Assembly (NCBI RefSeq): GCF_035969385.1
Contig: NZ_JAYKKJ010000003.1
Span: forward strand, 1-64,000
DNA from: SELP01 sp035969385
GTDB taxonomy: Bacteria; Pseudomonadota; Alphaproteobacteria; Rhodobacterales; Rhodobacteraceae
Direction: 5' to 3'
DNA length: 64,000 nucleotides
The position numbers were made by a program, and so were the translations under genes. Positions 7,175-15,836 of the stretch are shown here, one piece after another (the stretch's first letter is position 1; each line of letters starts with the position of its first letter). Below the pieces are notes generated by a model. The model saw nothing but the letters and a program-made list of their open reading frames with translations. It was not told the DNA's origin and ran no database searches.

Positions 7175-8071
7175 ATGAGCAACTACGCAAATCTTCCGGC
7201 ACCATCGCCGGAACAGGGCCTGAACCGCTATCTTCAGGAAATTCGGAAGTTCCCGATGCTGGAACCCGAAGAGGAATACATGCTGGCCAAGCGCTGGGTG
7301 GACCATGAAGACAGTGGCGCGGCACATCGTCTGGTCACCAGCCACCTGCGGCTCGCGGCCAAGATCGCCATGGGCTATCGCGGCTATGGCCTGCCCCAGG
7401 CCGAGGTGATTTCCGAGGCAAACGTCGGCCTGATGCAGGCGGTCAAACGATTTGACCCGGAAAAAGGGTTCCGGCTGGCGACCTATGCCATGTGGTGGAT
7501 TCGCGCCTCGATCCAGGAATATATCCTGCGGTCGTGGAGCCTTGTGAAACTTGGCACCACCAGCGCCCAGAAGAAACTGTTCTTCAACCTGCGCAAGGCG
7601 AAGGCCCGGATCGGTGCGCTGGAAGAAGGCGACCTGCGGCCGGAAAACGTCGCCCAGATCGCCCATGACCTTGGCGTGACCGAGGATGAGGTGATCAGCA
7701 TGAACCGGCGCATGTCCGGCTCTGACGCCTCGCTCAACGCGATGGTGGGCAGCGATGGTGAAAGCGCGACCCAATGGCAGGACTGGCTGGAGGACGAAAG
7801 CGCCAATCAGGCCGAGGACTATGCCGAGCATGACGAGCTGGAGGCCCGCCGCGCCCTTCTGGCCGAGGCGATGGGCGTGCTGAACGACCGTGAAAAGGAC
7901 ATTCTGGTCCAGCGTCGTCTGGCCGAGGAAACCGTCACGCTAGAAGACCTGTCCGCGCAATATGACGTCAGCCGCGAGCGCATCCGCCAGATCGAGGTCC
8001 GGGCCTTTGAAAAGCTGCAAAAACGGATGCAGGACCTCGCCCGCGAGAAGGGCATGCTGACCCCGGCCTGA
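7175..8071 (+). CDS. rpoH: RNA polymerase heat-shock sigma factor RpoH
   Basis: The 298-residue sigma-70-family protein contains the RpoH box QKKLFFNLR at residues 132-140, which separates it from housekeeping sigma factors. Region 2 is visible as VGLMQAVKRFDPEKGFRLATYAMWWIRASIQEY (split across about 84-115), and region 4 ends with an HTH, DLSAQYDVSRERIRQIE. Rhodobacterales often carry RpoHI and RpoHII; the LVKLGTTSAQKK segment fits the RpoHI type. It directs RNA polymerase to chaperone and protease genes. GGGAGGGG precedes the start. A sigma-32-like promoter lies upstream and a strong terminator downstream. Confidence 0.95.
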   Translation: MSNYANLPAPSPEQGLNRYLQEIRKFPMLEPEEEYMLAKRWVDHEDSGAAHRLVTSHLRLAAKIAMGYRGYGLPQAEVISEANVGLMQAVKRFDPEKGFRLATYAMWWIRASIQEYILRSWSLVKLGTTSAQKKLFFNLRKAKARIGALEEGDLRPENVAQIAHDLGVTEDEVISMNRRMSGSDASLNAMVGSDGESATQWQDWLEDESANQAEDYAEHDELEARRALLAEAMGVLNDREKDILVQRRLAEETVTLEDLSAQYDVSRERIRQIEVRAFEKLQKRMQDLAREKGMLTPA

Positions 8072-8097
8072 CCCGCCCGACCCTGCGATCTCAAAGG

Positions 8098-8127
8098 AAG
8101 GCCGCGCCTATTTGGGCGCGGCCTTTT
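8098..8127 (+). terminator. rpoH terminator
   Basis: AAGGCCGCGCC and GGCGCGGCCTT form an 11-bp stem with a 6-base loop, followed by TTTTC. It ends the rpoH transcript. The stop codon of the opposing DUF4262 gene lies in the loop (8108-8110). Confidence 0.85.
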
Positions 8128-8632
8128 CATGACCAACAAGGCGCTTCAAGGGACGAAGCTGACGCAGCAGAGCGAATTTGACGGGTTCAAAAAGGAGTGG
8201 GATGGAGCCCTTGTAGTCCGCAGGGGCGTCGGCATCCCAAGGCCACTTGCCGCCGGTGCTTGGCCAAATCATCTGCAGAACTCGAAAATTCGGACCTCCA
8301 TAAAGCCAAAGGTCCCAACCAAGATACTTTGAATAGTAATCTTTCGACATCAGCTTGAAGGTCACATAATGGCCCTCGAGAAAACCGAAATACGGAGTAT
8401 CTTGTTGAAATACCTCACCCTTTCGAACTCTTCGATTGTATTCGTTAATGATCCAATGTGCGAGTTCGCGTCTAAGTCCGGTGACAATCAGTTCCGGTTG
8501 CCCTGACGTCTTCTCGATTCCAACTGAATAGCTGAACCTAGGCGTTTCCTCGTCCTCAAAGACGTGGATGATGTGGCAGCCGTAGGTGTCGATATCCGAC
8601 AGAGCTTTTGCTTCGCCCGGTTCAATTTCCAT
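8108..8632 (-). CDS. DUF4262 domain protein
   Basis: The 174-residue product matches DUF4262: YGCHIIHVFEDEETPRFSYSVGIEKTSGQPELIVTGL (split across residues 17-53) and a later YFGFLEGHYVTFKLM segment. The family is of unknown function and scattered among bacteria and their viruses. Base composition is visibly more AT-rich than the flanking core genes, suggesting acquisition. The last codons (AAPK then TAG) come from the arm and loop of the rpoH terminator. No clear ribosome site precedes the ATG at 8632, so the start is uncertain. Confidence 0.75.
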   Translation of the reverse strand: MEIEPGEAKALSDIDTYGCHIIHVFEDEETPRFSYSVGIEKTSGQPELIVTGLRRELAHWIINEYNRRVRKGEVFQQDTPYFGFLEGHYVTFKLMSKDYYSKYLGWDLWLYGGPNFRVLQMIWPSTGGKWPWDADAPADYKGSIPLLFEPVKFALLRQLRPLKRLVGHEKAAPK

Positions 8633-8790
8633 GTGTCATGATCCACCGACTCCAATGCTTGGGCAAGGTCAATATCAGCTCAGATCTTCTATCCATCTCC
8701 CGATTTCCGTCTGATCCACAAATGCCGCTCGCCAGCCCCTTCCCCCGGCCCAATGTCACCGCTAACCTGTCCGCAACAAGGGAGACATGC

Positions 8791-9768
8791 ATGGAACCGA
8801 TCCGCTGGGGTATTCTGGGGGCCGCCAAATTTGCCCGTGAACATATGGCGCCGGCCATTCACGCCGCCCGCTGGGCGGATCTTGCCGCGCTGGCCACATC
8901 CGGCCCGGCCAAGGCCGCGCCCTTTGCCGCCTTCCACCCCGGCCTGCGGGTTCACGGCAGCTATGACGCGCTGCTGGCAGATCCCGACATCGACGCGGTC
9001 TATATCCCCCTGCCCAACCACCTGCATCAGGAATGGGCGCTAAAGGCGCTGGACGGGGGCAAGCATGTGCTGGTGGAAAAGCCGCTGGGCATGGCGGCCA
9101 GCGACTTTGACCCGGTGATTGCCAAGCGGGACGCAACCGGGCTTCTGGCGGCAGAGGCCTATATGATCGTCCATCACCCGCAATGGCAGCGCGCCCGCGA
9201 CCTGGTGCAGGGCGGGGCTGTCGGGCGGCTGGTCCATGTGGATGCGGCGTTTTCCTACAACAATGCCGCCGACACCGGAAACATCCGCAACAAGCTTGAG
9301 ACCGGCGGCGGCGCCCTGCCCGATATCGGGGTCTATACTTTCGGCTCGGTCCGGTTTGTTACCGGGCAAGAGCCCACCGCGGTGCCGCACGCCCATATCC
9401 GGTTTGAAAACGGGGTGGATGTGTTCAACCGGATCGCCGCCGATTTCCCCGGTTTCACCTATTCGGCCATGGTTTCCATGCGCGCCTTCAACCGGCAAGA
9501 GGTGGTGTTTCACGGCGAAACCGGCGTGCTGCGGGTCACTTGCCCGTTCAACGCGAATGTCTTCGATCAGGCGGAACTGGTGCTGGAAACCGCCGGAAAC
9601 ACCCGCACGGTCGAACGGTTTCCGGGCGTAAACCACTATGTCTTGCAGGTTGAAAACTTCGCCCGCACAGTGCGCGAAGGGGCCGCCTACCCCTGCCCGC
9701 TGGAATTCAGTCGGGGCACACAGGCGATGATCGACATGGTCTTTGACGCAGCACGGAATGGGGGCTGA
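8791..9768 (+). CDS. Gfo/Idh/MocA family oxidoreductase
   Basis: The 325-residue product has the N-terminal NAD(P)-binding segment WGILGAAKFARE (6-17) and the family's EKP motif at 96-98 (HVLVEKPLG). The C-terminal part has the expected alpha/beta substrate domain (GGGALPDIGVYTFGSVRFV). Members oxidise or reduce sugars, inositols or related compounds; the substrate cannot be told from sequence. GGGAGA precedes the ATG at 8791; the longer upstream reading frame lacks homology. It heads a run of five closely spaced or overlapping genes ending in the arsC-like gene. Confidence 0.88.
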   Translation: MEPIRWGILGAAKFAREHMAPAIHAARWADLAALATSGPAKAAPFAAFHPGLRVHGSYDALLADPDIDAVYIPLPNHLHQEWALKALDGGKHVLVEKPLGMAASDFDPVIAKRDATGLLAAEAYMIVHHPQWQRARDLVQGGAVGRLVHVDAAFSYNNAADTGNIRNKLETGGGALPDIGVYTFGSVRFVTGQEPTAVPHAHIRFENGVDVFNRIAADFPGFTYSAMVSMRAFNRQEVVFHGETGVLRVTCPFNANVFDQAELVLETAGNTRTVERFPGVNHYVLQVENFARTVREGAAYPCPLEFSRGTQAMIDMVFDAARNGG

Positions 9769-9769
9769 G

Positions 9770-10072
9770 ATGACGGAAGATGACAAGTTCGAAGGACGGA
9801 TGAACGGGCCGCAGTTTGAACCCGGCGAGAAGGACAGCCTGCTGATGCGGCTGGTCTACATGATCCTGATCGCGATCATGATTTCCTTCGCCCAGACCAT
9901 CCTTGGGGTCGTGACCCTGATCCAGTTCGTTCTGATGGTGATCGGCGGCGGCAAACCCAATGACCAGCTTGCGGAATTCGGCACCTCTCTGGGGATTTGG
10001 GTGGCCAAGGCCGCGCGGTATCAAACCGCCGCGTCCGAGGTGAAACCCTGGCCCTGGACCGAGCTGGACTAA
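9770..10072 (+). CDS. DUF4389 membrane protein
   Basis: This 100-residue protein has one clear hydrophobic stretch or hairpin (about 28-58, LVYMILIAIMISFAQTILGV then LIQFVLMVIGG) followed by a GKPNDQLAEFGTSLGIWVAKAARYQTAASEVKPWP tail (split at about 60-95) characteristic of DUF4389. Function is unknown. The start at 9770 follows the previous stop by one base, indicating coupling. Confidence 0.75.
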   Translation: MTEDDKFEGRMNGPQFEPGEKDSLLMRLVYMILIAIMISFAQTILGVVTLIQFVLMVIGGGKPNDQLAEFGTSLGIWVAKAARYQTAASEVKPWPWTELD

Positions 10073-10117
10073 CCAAGACCGCTTGACCTTGGGCACGGGC
10101 CGCGCGAAACCACGGCC

Positions 10118-10456
10118 ATGCTGATTTACAAGATCCTGACCGCCGACCAGTGGACGGCGCTGTGTGACACCGGCCGGTTCGACGGGGCGCCCGTTGATCT
10201 GGCCGATGGCTATATCCATACCTCGACCGCTGAACAGGCGCAGGAGACGGCGGACAAGCATTTTGCCGGTCAATCCGATCTGGTGCTGGCCGCGCTGCGC
10301 GCCGACACCTATGGCGAGGATCTGGTCTGGGAGCCCTCGCGCGGCGGGGCCTTGTTTCCGCATATCTACAACCGCCCGCTTCTGCGGTCAGAGGTGGTCT
10401 GGTTCCGCTTCGTGGCGCAGGACCTGTCGGGCCGCAACATCCTGAACCTGACATGA
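10118..10456 (+). CDS. DUF952 family protein
   Basis: The 112-residue product matches DUF952: IYKILTADQW near the start, GYIHTSTAEQ with a conserved His, and LVWEPSRGGALFPHIYNRPL near the end. The family is small, cytosolic and uncharacterised, with a predicted glutathione-transferase-unrelated fold resembling ADP-ribosyltransferase-like enzymes (my recollection, not certain). Its stop overlaps the pyrD start by 4 bases. Confidence 0.8.
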   Translation: MLIYKILTADQWTALCDTGRFDGAPVDLADGYIHTSTAEQAQETADKHFAGQSDLVLAALRADTYGEDLVWEPSRGGALFPHIYNRPLLRSEVVWFRFVAQDLSGRNILNLT

Positions 10457-11502
10457 GTGTTTTGGAACGCCTCGGGATGGGGCTGATGCACCGGATGGAC
10501 CCGGAAAGGGCGCATGGGCTGGCGATTACCGCCCTGCGCGCGGGACTGGGACCAAAGGCCGGGCCGTTTACCAGCGACCGCCTGAAATGCCGCCTTGCGG
10601 GGCTGGACCTGCCCAACCCGGTCGGGCTTGCCGCCGGGTTTGACAAGAACGCCACCGCGCTCGCCCCGCTCTATCGCTGCGGCTTTGGGTTCATCGAGGT
10701 GGGCGCCGCCACCCCGCGCCCGCAGCCCGGCAACCCGCGCCCGCGCCTGTTCCGCCTGAGCGATGACCGCGCCGCGATCAACCGGTTCGGGTTCAACAAT
10801 GACGGGATGGAGGCGATCGGCGCACGGCTGGCCGCTCATCCCCACGGACGCACCGGATTGAACCTTGGCGCCAACAAGGACAGCGATGACCGGGCGGCGG
10901 ATTTCGCGCGGGTGCTGGCCCATTGCGGCCCGTATGTGGATTTCGCCACGGTCAACGTCTCGTCGCCCAACACCGAAAAGCTGCGCGACCTGCAGGGCAA
11001 GGCCGCCCTTTCCGCACTTCTGGCCGGGGTGATGGAGGCGAACGCGAAACTGGCCAGACCCCTGCCGATTTTCCTGAAAATCGCCCCCGATCTGGAGGTC
11101 GCGGATCTTGAGGATATCGCCGATGTGGCCAGCACTTCGGGCCTGTCGGCGATCATCGCCACCAACACCACCCTGTCGCGCGAAGGTTTGAAATCTGCAA
11201 ATCGGGACGAAAAAGGTGGCCTTTCCGGGGCGCCCTTGTTCGAAAAGTCCACGCGCGTTCTGGCCCGTCTGTCTGGGATGACCGACCTGCCATTGGTTGG
11301 CGTGGGCGGTGTCGGCACAGCAGAACAGGCCTATCAGAAGATCCGGGCCGGCGCGTCGGCGGTGCAGCTTTATACCGCGCTGGTCTATGGCGGGATCAGC
11401 CTTGTGGACGAAATCACGCGCGGGCTGGACGCGCTTTTGGCCCGCGACGGGTTCGCCAATGTGGCCGAGGCGGTCGGCACGGGCCGGGGGGACTGGACAT
11501 GA
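10453..11502 (+). CDS. pyrD: Dihydroorotate dehydrogenase (quinone)
   Basis: The 349-residue product is a class 2 dihydroorotate dehydrogenase, which oxidises dihydroorotate to orotate in pyrimidine synthesis using FMN and membrane quinone. Visible features are PVGLAAGFDKNA (56-67), the NVSSPNT catalytic serine motif (168-174), ATNTTLSREG, and the FMN phosphate site LVGVGGVGTAEQAYQKIRAGA (split). The N-terminal helices needed for quinone access are present. It overlaps the genes on both sides by 4 bases. Confidence 0.97.
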   Translation: MSVLERLGMGLMHRMDPERAHGLAITALRAGLGPKAGPFTSDRLKCRLAGLDLPNPVGLAAGFDKNATALAPLYRCGFGFIEVGAATPRPQPGNPRPRLFRLSDDRAAINRFGFNNDGMEAIGARLAAHPHGRTGLNLGANKDSDDRAADFARVLAHCGPYVDFATVNVSSPNTEKLRDLQGKAALSALLAGVMEANAKLARPLPIFLKIAPDLEVADLEDIADVASTSGLSAIIATNTTLSREGLKSANRDEKGGLSGAPLFEKSTRVLARLSGMTDLPLVGVGGVGTAEQAYQKIRAGASAVQLYTALVYGGISLVDEITRGLDALLARDGFANVAEAVGTGRGDWT

Positions 11503-11837
11503 CCGTGATCTGGCACAACCCCCGCTGTTCGAAATCCCGCGAGACGCTGGCGCTTCTGGAAGACCGGGGACTGACCCCGACCGTGCGCCGCTATCTTGAG
11601 GATGCCCCGACCGAGGCGGACCTGCGCGCGGTTCTGGAGATGCTGGGCCTGCCGCCCTCCGGACTGTTGCGCAGGGGCGAGGCTATCGCGAAGGAAATGG
11701 GCCTGAAGGACGCGGCAGAGGACGCCATCCTTGCCGCGATGGTTGCCCATCCGGTCCTGATCGAACGGCCCGTGGTCATCCACGAGGGCCGTGCCCTTAT
11801 CGGCCGTCCGCCCGAGGCGGTTCTGGAGATTTTCTGA
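11499..11837 (+). CDS. arsC: ArsC-like arsenate reductase (glutaredoxin type)
   Basis: The 112-residue product has the ArsC catalytic cysteine C10 in HNPRCSKSR. Arginines at 58/59, 90 and 103 line up with the three oxyanion-binding arginines of the plasmid R773 enzyme. It would reduce arsenate with glutathione and glutaredoxin. No arsenite pump or ArsR gene is nearby, so the role in arsenic resistance is open. It overlaps pyrD by 4 bases and ends the operon. Confidence 0.85.
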   Translation: MTVIWHNPRCSKSRETLALLEDRGLTPTVRRYLEDAPTEADLRAVLEMLGLPPSGLLRRGEAIAKEMGLKDAAEDAILAAMVAHPVLIERPVVIHEGRALIGRPPEAVLEIF

Positions 11838-11847
11838 AAGTGCCGGA

Positions 11848-13185
11848 TCAGGCCGGACGCTCGGCCACGCTCCGCTCGAGCGCCGGGTAGCGCGCGCCGA
11901 GTGTCGCGCCGCGCAGGGCAAAGCTGACGATCAGCCCGGCCCAAAGCCCATGATTGCCCCACATCGCCATCAGCGGGATGACCGCCGCGAAATAGCCTGC
12001 CGCCGACAGGACCATCATGTTGCGCATGTCCCGCGTGCGCGTCGCGCCAATGAATACCCCATCCAGCATCCAGGGGAGCAATCCGATCAACGGGGCCGCG
12101 ACCATCCATGGCAGGTAATCGCGGGCGGCGGCCTGCACCTCGGGCGCGGTGGCCATGACGTCGATCAACCAACCACCTTGAATCGTGAAGAACGCCGCCA
12201 TCCCAAGGCAAACCAGCGCGCCCCACAGGCTGGTCAGCGCCGCGCCTCGCCGCAGCCGTGCCCGGCTGCCCGCGCCCAGGGCCTGCCCGACAAGGGTTTC
12301 CGCGGCGAAGGCAAAACCGTCCAGCCCATAGGCGGTAATATGCAGGAATTGCAGAAGCACCTGATTGGCGGCCAGTTGCACATCGCCAAAGTCCGCCCCG
12401 AAGAACAGGAAGCTGACAAAGATCGCCTGCAACAGGACCGACCGGATCAGGATATCGCTGTTGACCTGCCCCATTCGCCGCAGGCGCGCCCGGTCAAAGA
12501 CCCGGCCCCACGCCCGCCATTCCGGCGCACGCAACAGATCCCGGCAGAGCCATAGGCCAAGCGCCACGCCGCCCCATTCGGCCAACAAGGTGGCGCTGGC
12601 CACACCTTCGACGCCCCATCCCAACCCCAGCACAAACCAGAGGTCGAGAAGAATATTGATGCCGTTCATCCCGATCTGGATCACAAGAACCCCGCGCGTG
12701 CGCTCCATCGCGATCAGCCAGCCGGTGATCCCGTAAAGCGCGATGGCGGCGGGGGCCGACCAGACCCGGATGCCCATGTACGACCGGGCAAGCGCCTCGA
12801 CTTCCGGGCTGGCGGGGGAGACCGCGAAGCCAAGCCAGAAGATCGCCCCTTGCAGCAAGATCATCACCAGTCCCGCCGCCCCGCCGATCATCAGCGCGCG
12901 GGTGAACAGCGCCGCGACCTCTGCCCCGTCCCCCGCCCCGTTCGCCTGCGCGGTCAGACCGGCGGTGCCCATCCGAAGGAAGCCGAAGATCCAGTAGAAA
13001 GCGGTCAGGATAATCGCCCCGATCCCGACCGCGCCGATGGGGGCAGCCTGCCCCAATTGCCCGACCACCCCGGTATCCACCGCGCCCAAGATCGGCACGG
13101 TTGCGTTGGAAATTACGATAGGGACGGCAATCGACAGGACCCGCCGGTGGGTGACGGGCCGGTATCCGGTGCGGGCGGCCTTCAC
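11848..13185 (-). CDS. MATE family efflux transporter
   Basis: The 445-residue product has about twelve hydrophobic segments and the DinF-like MATE pattern: IAVPIVISNATVPILGAVDT near the start, GLDGFAFAAETLVGQALGAGSR in the second half. MATE proteins export cationic compounds in exchange for Na+ or H+. A longer reading frame extends to 13509 but overlaps the upstream thioesterase; the GTG at 13185, 4 bases after that gene's stop, gives a normal MATE length. Substrate unknown. Confidence 0.88.
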   Translation of the reverse strand: MKAARTGYRPVTHRRVLSIAVPIVISNATVPILGAVDTGVVGQLGQAAPIGAVGIGAIILTAFYWIFGFLRMGTAGLTAQANGAGDGAEVAALFTRALMIGGAAGLVMILLQGAIFWLGFAVSPASPEVEALARSYMGIRVWSAPAAIALYGITGWLIAMERTRGVLVIQIGMNGINILLDLWFVLGLGWGVEGVASATLLAEWGGVALGLWLCRDLLRAPEWRAWGRVFDRARLRRMGQVNSDILIRSVLLQAIFVSFLFFGADFGDVQLAANQVLLQFLHITAYGLDGFAFAAETLVGQALGAGSRARLRRGAALTSLWGALVCLGMAAFFTIQGGWLIDVMATAPEVQAAARDYLPWMVAAPLIGLLPWMLDGVFIGATRTRDMRNMMVLSAAGYFAAVIPLMAMWGNHGLWAGLIVSFALRGATLGARYPALERSVAERPA

Positions 13186-13189
13186 GCCC

Positions 13190-13696
13190 CTATCCGCGCG
13201 GCGGCATAAGGAAATGCCCGGTGGCCTGCGCGAAAAGCCGGCTCCGATTGTCCTGCCAACCTTCGACATGGACGCTGGCATAACGGCGGCCAGAGCGGTT
13301 GATCCGCGCCCGCGCATAGGCATCGCGCGGCAGGCCCGACCGCAGGTAGTCGACGGTAAAGTCGATGGTCTTGGGCAGGCGCGGCAGGCCTTCTTCCAAT
13401 TGGAAATCCGCCCCATGCGATGAGGGGCTTTCCATATCCTCCCACATGATCGACCAGGCCAGTTCGATGATCGCCGTGATCTCAAGAAAGGCCGCCGTAA
13501 CCCCGCCATGCAAAGCGGGCAGCATCGGGTTTCCGATCAGGTCGTCTTTGAAGGGCAGGATCGCGGTCAGTTCGTCCCCGCGCCGGTCGAACTGCACCCC
13601 AAGGAACCCGATATAGGGCACCCCCTGCACCAGCCGTTGCAGCGCTGCGTCGCGCCGCTGCTTGACCACCTGAACGGGTTCGGGACGGCGGCTCAT
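13190..13696 (-). CDS. PaaI family hotdog thioesterase (copy 1)
   Basis: This 168-residue product has the hotdog thioesterase core with ALHGGVTAAFLEITA (the HGG motif before the long central helix) and KTIDFTVDYLRSG. Family members hydrolyse aryl- or acyl-CoA esters. It overlaps the next gene upstream by 4 bases and is followed after 4 bases by the MATE gene, so the three form one leftward transcript. The two adjacent thioesterases probably form a heteromeric pair or are ancient duplicates; similarity between them is low. Confidence 0.82.
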   Translation of the reverse strand: MSRRPEPVQVVKQRRDAALQRLVQGVPYIGFLGVQFDRRGDELTAILPFKDDLIGNPMLPALHGGVTAAFLEITAIIELAWSIMWEDMESPSSHGADFQLEEGLPRLPKTIDFTVDYLRSGLPRDAYARARINRSGRRYASVHVEGWQDNRSRLFAQATGHFLMPPRG

Positions 13697-14151
13697 GTGC
13701 GGGGTCCTTTCGGTCGTTCCACGGTAAAGGCCCCGGTGGCTGTGGCCACGGGCCGCGATTCGTCGTCGTCCATCGCGACCGCCCGGACAAAGGCAACAGT
13801 GCGGGTGACATGATAGCAGTCGGCGCGGGTCTTGATGGTCTGGCCCGGCGTGGCGGGGCGCATATAGTCGATCCGCAGGTCAAGCGTGGCCGTCCCGACC
13901 GCGGCCGCCGGATGCGCCATCACCGCCGCGCCACAGCAGGTATCCATCAGGGCGGACACCGCCCCGCCGTGCACGACACCGGTTTCGGGATCGCCGATCA
14001 GCCGGTCGTCATAAGGCATGGCGATTGTGGCTGTGCCTTCGCCAACTTCGGACAGGGTCATGCCCAGCGCCCGGCTGTGCGGGATCGCTTCGATGAATTG
14101 CCGGGCCAGCCGTTCGCGGCGGGCGGTCATGTCGTCGGGTTCCGTGGTCAT
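13693..14151 (-). CDS. PaaI family hotdog thioesterase (copy 2)
   Basis: The 152-residue product carries the hotdog motif GVVHGGAVSALMDTCCGAAV and the strand TLDLRIDYMRPATPGQTI. The GAAGAGGGG ribosome site selects the ATG at 14151 over an earlier ATG at 14205. It is the first gene of the thioesterase-thioesterase-MATE transcript, and diverges from the metal exporter gene on the other strand. Confidence 0.82.
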   Translation of the reverse strand: MTTEPDDMTARRERLARQFIEAIPHSRALGMTLSEVGEGTATIAMPYDDRLIGDPETGVVHGGAVSALMDTCCGAAVMAHPAAAVGTATLDLRIDYMRPATPGQTIKTRADCYHVTRTVAFVRAVAMDDDESRPVATATGAFTVERPKGPRT

Positions 14152-14201
14152 CTGCCCCTCTTCCACTGTCCCGCGCAAACTTGCCCCTTGAACCGCCTTC
14201 T

Positions 14202-14241
14202 GCAAGTGCTATAACTGCACTTGCGAATTATTCTCATTTTC
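14202..14241 (+). promoter_or_regulatory. Palindrome and Fur/Mur-like box before metal exporter
   Basis: GCAAGTGC and GCACTTGC form a perfect 8-bp inverted repeat with a 7-bp spacer (14202-14224). Directly adjacent, GAATTATTCTCATTTTC (14225-14241) resembles half of a Fur/Mur-type iron or manganese box (TGAGAATAATTCGCA on the other strand). Both sit within 50 bp of the exporter start at 14253. Confidence 0.5.
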
Positions 14242-14252
14242 AGGAGCGCAAG

Positions 14253-15404
14253 ATGACCGACATGACAACCGGAATGACCAGCACGGGCGGGCGGATTGCC
14301 GTGGGCCGTATCGGTCCGTTCCGGCCATGGCGCATGGTTGTGGCCGCGATCCTTCTGGCGCTGGCCGCTGCCCCCGGAACGCTCGGCGAGCTGACCCGTG
14401 GCCTGATGGTGGATGCCTATGTGCAGGTGTCAGCCTTTGTCGCGGCGACCCTCCTGTTGTTCTACGGGGCGGAACGGGTGTTCCGCTTTGACATCGGCGA
14501 AAGCCTGAAGGGCGCGAAAGGCTGGCAGGTTCCGCTGGCCGCCCTGCTGGGCGCAACGCCCGGATGCGGCGGCGCAGTTGTGGTCGTTGCGGCCTATTCC
14601 TCGGGCAATGTGGGCTTTGGCGCGGTCGTCGCCACGCTGACGGCAACGATGGGCGACGCGGCCTTTCTGTTGCTGGCAACCCGACCCGATGCGGCGCTGG
14701 TCGTTCTGCCCCTGTCCTTTACCGTCGGGATCATCTCTGGCTGGCTGATCGACGCATTTGCCCCCGACAATCTGACCCCGCAATCCGGCACGGCCTGCGA
14801 TCTGGCGCCCCGGATCGGGCAGGTGCGGTTGCGCGACTTCGGCTATCTTCTGGTTGCCATTCCGGGTCTTGGGCTGGGCATTTCGCAGCTGGCACAGGTC
14901 GATCTTGAAGCCGCCTTTGGTGCCGTGCCCCTGTGGATCGGCCTTGCCGGGACCGCAATTGGCCTTGCGCTTTGGTCCACGTCGCCGGTCAACGCGATGA
15001 CCCACAGCGCCGACAACCCGCTGACCCGCATGGCGGAAGAAACATCCTTTATCTCCGTCTGGGTCATCGGCGCCTATCTGGCCTATGACTATGTCGCCAC
15101 CTTTGCCGGGCTGGATCTTGCGGCCCTGTTCCAGTCGATCGGGCCGGTCCTGCCCTTGATGGGGATCGTCATCGGCCTGATCCCCGGATGCGGACCGCAG
15201 GTTCTTGTCGCGACCCTCTATATCAACGGGGTGATCCCCTTCGCGGCCCTGATCGGCAACGCGATCTCAAACGACGGCGACGCGTTGTTCCCGGCCATTG
15301 CGCTGAACCCCAAGGCGGCGGTTTGGGCGACGCTTTATTCAACCATTCCCGCCCTCATCGTTGCCTACGGGTTCTATGTATTTGCCCCCGGTTTCATGAA
15401 CTGA
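14253..15404 (+). CDS. Putative manganese/heavy-metal exporter (10-TM, ArsP_2-like)
   Basis: The 383-residue product has about ten hydrophobic segments and two copies of a PGCG motif (GATPGCGGAVVVVAAY in the first half, GLIPGCGPQVLVATLY in the second), suggesting an internally duplicated permease. This matches the putative 10-TM heavy-metal exporter family annotated as putative manganese transporters. CAGGAGCG precedes the ATG at 14253; an earlier in-frame ATG at 14181 would place the operator inside the gene and is rejected. Substrate is inferred from family name and the metal-type box upstream. Confidence 0.78.
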   Translation: MTDMTTGMTSTGGRIAVGRIGPFRPWRMVVAAILLALAAAPGTLGELTRGLMVDAYVQVSAFVAATLLLFYGAERVFRFDIGESLKGAKGWQVPLAALLGATPGCGGAVVVVAAYSSGNVGFGAVVATLTATMGDAAFLLLATRPDAALVVLPLSFTVGIISGWLIDAFAPDNLTPQSGTACDLAPRIGQVRLRDFGYLLVAIPGLGLGISQLAQVDLEAAFGAVPLWIGLAGTAIGLALWSTSPVNAMTHSADNPLTRMAEETSFISVWVIGAYLAYDYVATFAGLDLAALFQSIGPVLPLMGIVIGLIPGCGPQVLVATLYINGVIPFAALIGNAISNDGDALFPAIALNPKAAVWATLYSTIPALIVAYGFYVFAPGFMN

Positions 15405-15467
15405 ACGCGTATTCCGGTTGCCCCCTGCCCCGCCCGGCGCTAGATTTTCCGCAGCCGGAGGAGCGCG

Positions 15468-15836
15468 ATGTCTGATACCCGTTTGTCATTCAAGGAAATG
15501 TGCGCCCGGTTCGATGTGACCCCGCGGACGCTTCGGTATTACGAATACATTGAACTTCTTGCGCCCGACCGCGAAGGCCGGTCCCGGTTCTATGGCCCGC
15601 GCGAAGTGGCCCGGATGACATTGATCCTGCGTGGCCGCCGCTGGGGGTTCAGCCTTGAAGACATCCGCCAGTGGCTTTTGATCTATGAACACGAAGGCAC
15701 GCAGGTCCAGATGCAGACCTTCGTCGACATGGCAGACCGGCAGTTGGCCGATCTGGCCGAGCAAAAGAAGAACCTCGAAGAGATGATGGACGAGTTGAAG
15801 GCGCTGCGGGACGAAACCGCGAAGGGGATCAGCTAG
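15468..15836 (+). CDS. MerR family transcriptional regulator
   Basis: The 122-residue product has a MerR winged HTH, LSFKEMCARFDVTPRTLRYYEYIELLAPDREG (split across 5-36) and SRFYGPREVARM, then a coiled-coil (about 85-115). No cysteine cluster is present, so it is not a metal or redox sensor. It is closely similar to the MerR protein encoded at 17288, and the two flank a glycosyltransferase gene. Its last 8 bases overlap the end of the opposing glycosyltransferase gene. Confidence 0.88.
   Translation: MSDTRLSFKEMCARFDVTPRTLRYYEYIELLAPDREGRSRFYGPREVARMTLILRGRRWGFSLEDIRQWLLIYEHEGTQVQMQTFVDMADRQLADLAEQKKNLEEMMDELKALRDETAKGIS

Noticed and set aside
13186..13509. Long N-terminal extension of the MATE protein
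   Set aside because: It overlaps the thioesterase gene in another frame and would give a Ser/Arg-rich segment unlike MATE proteins.
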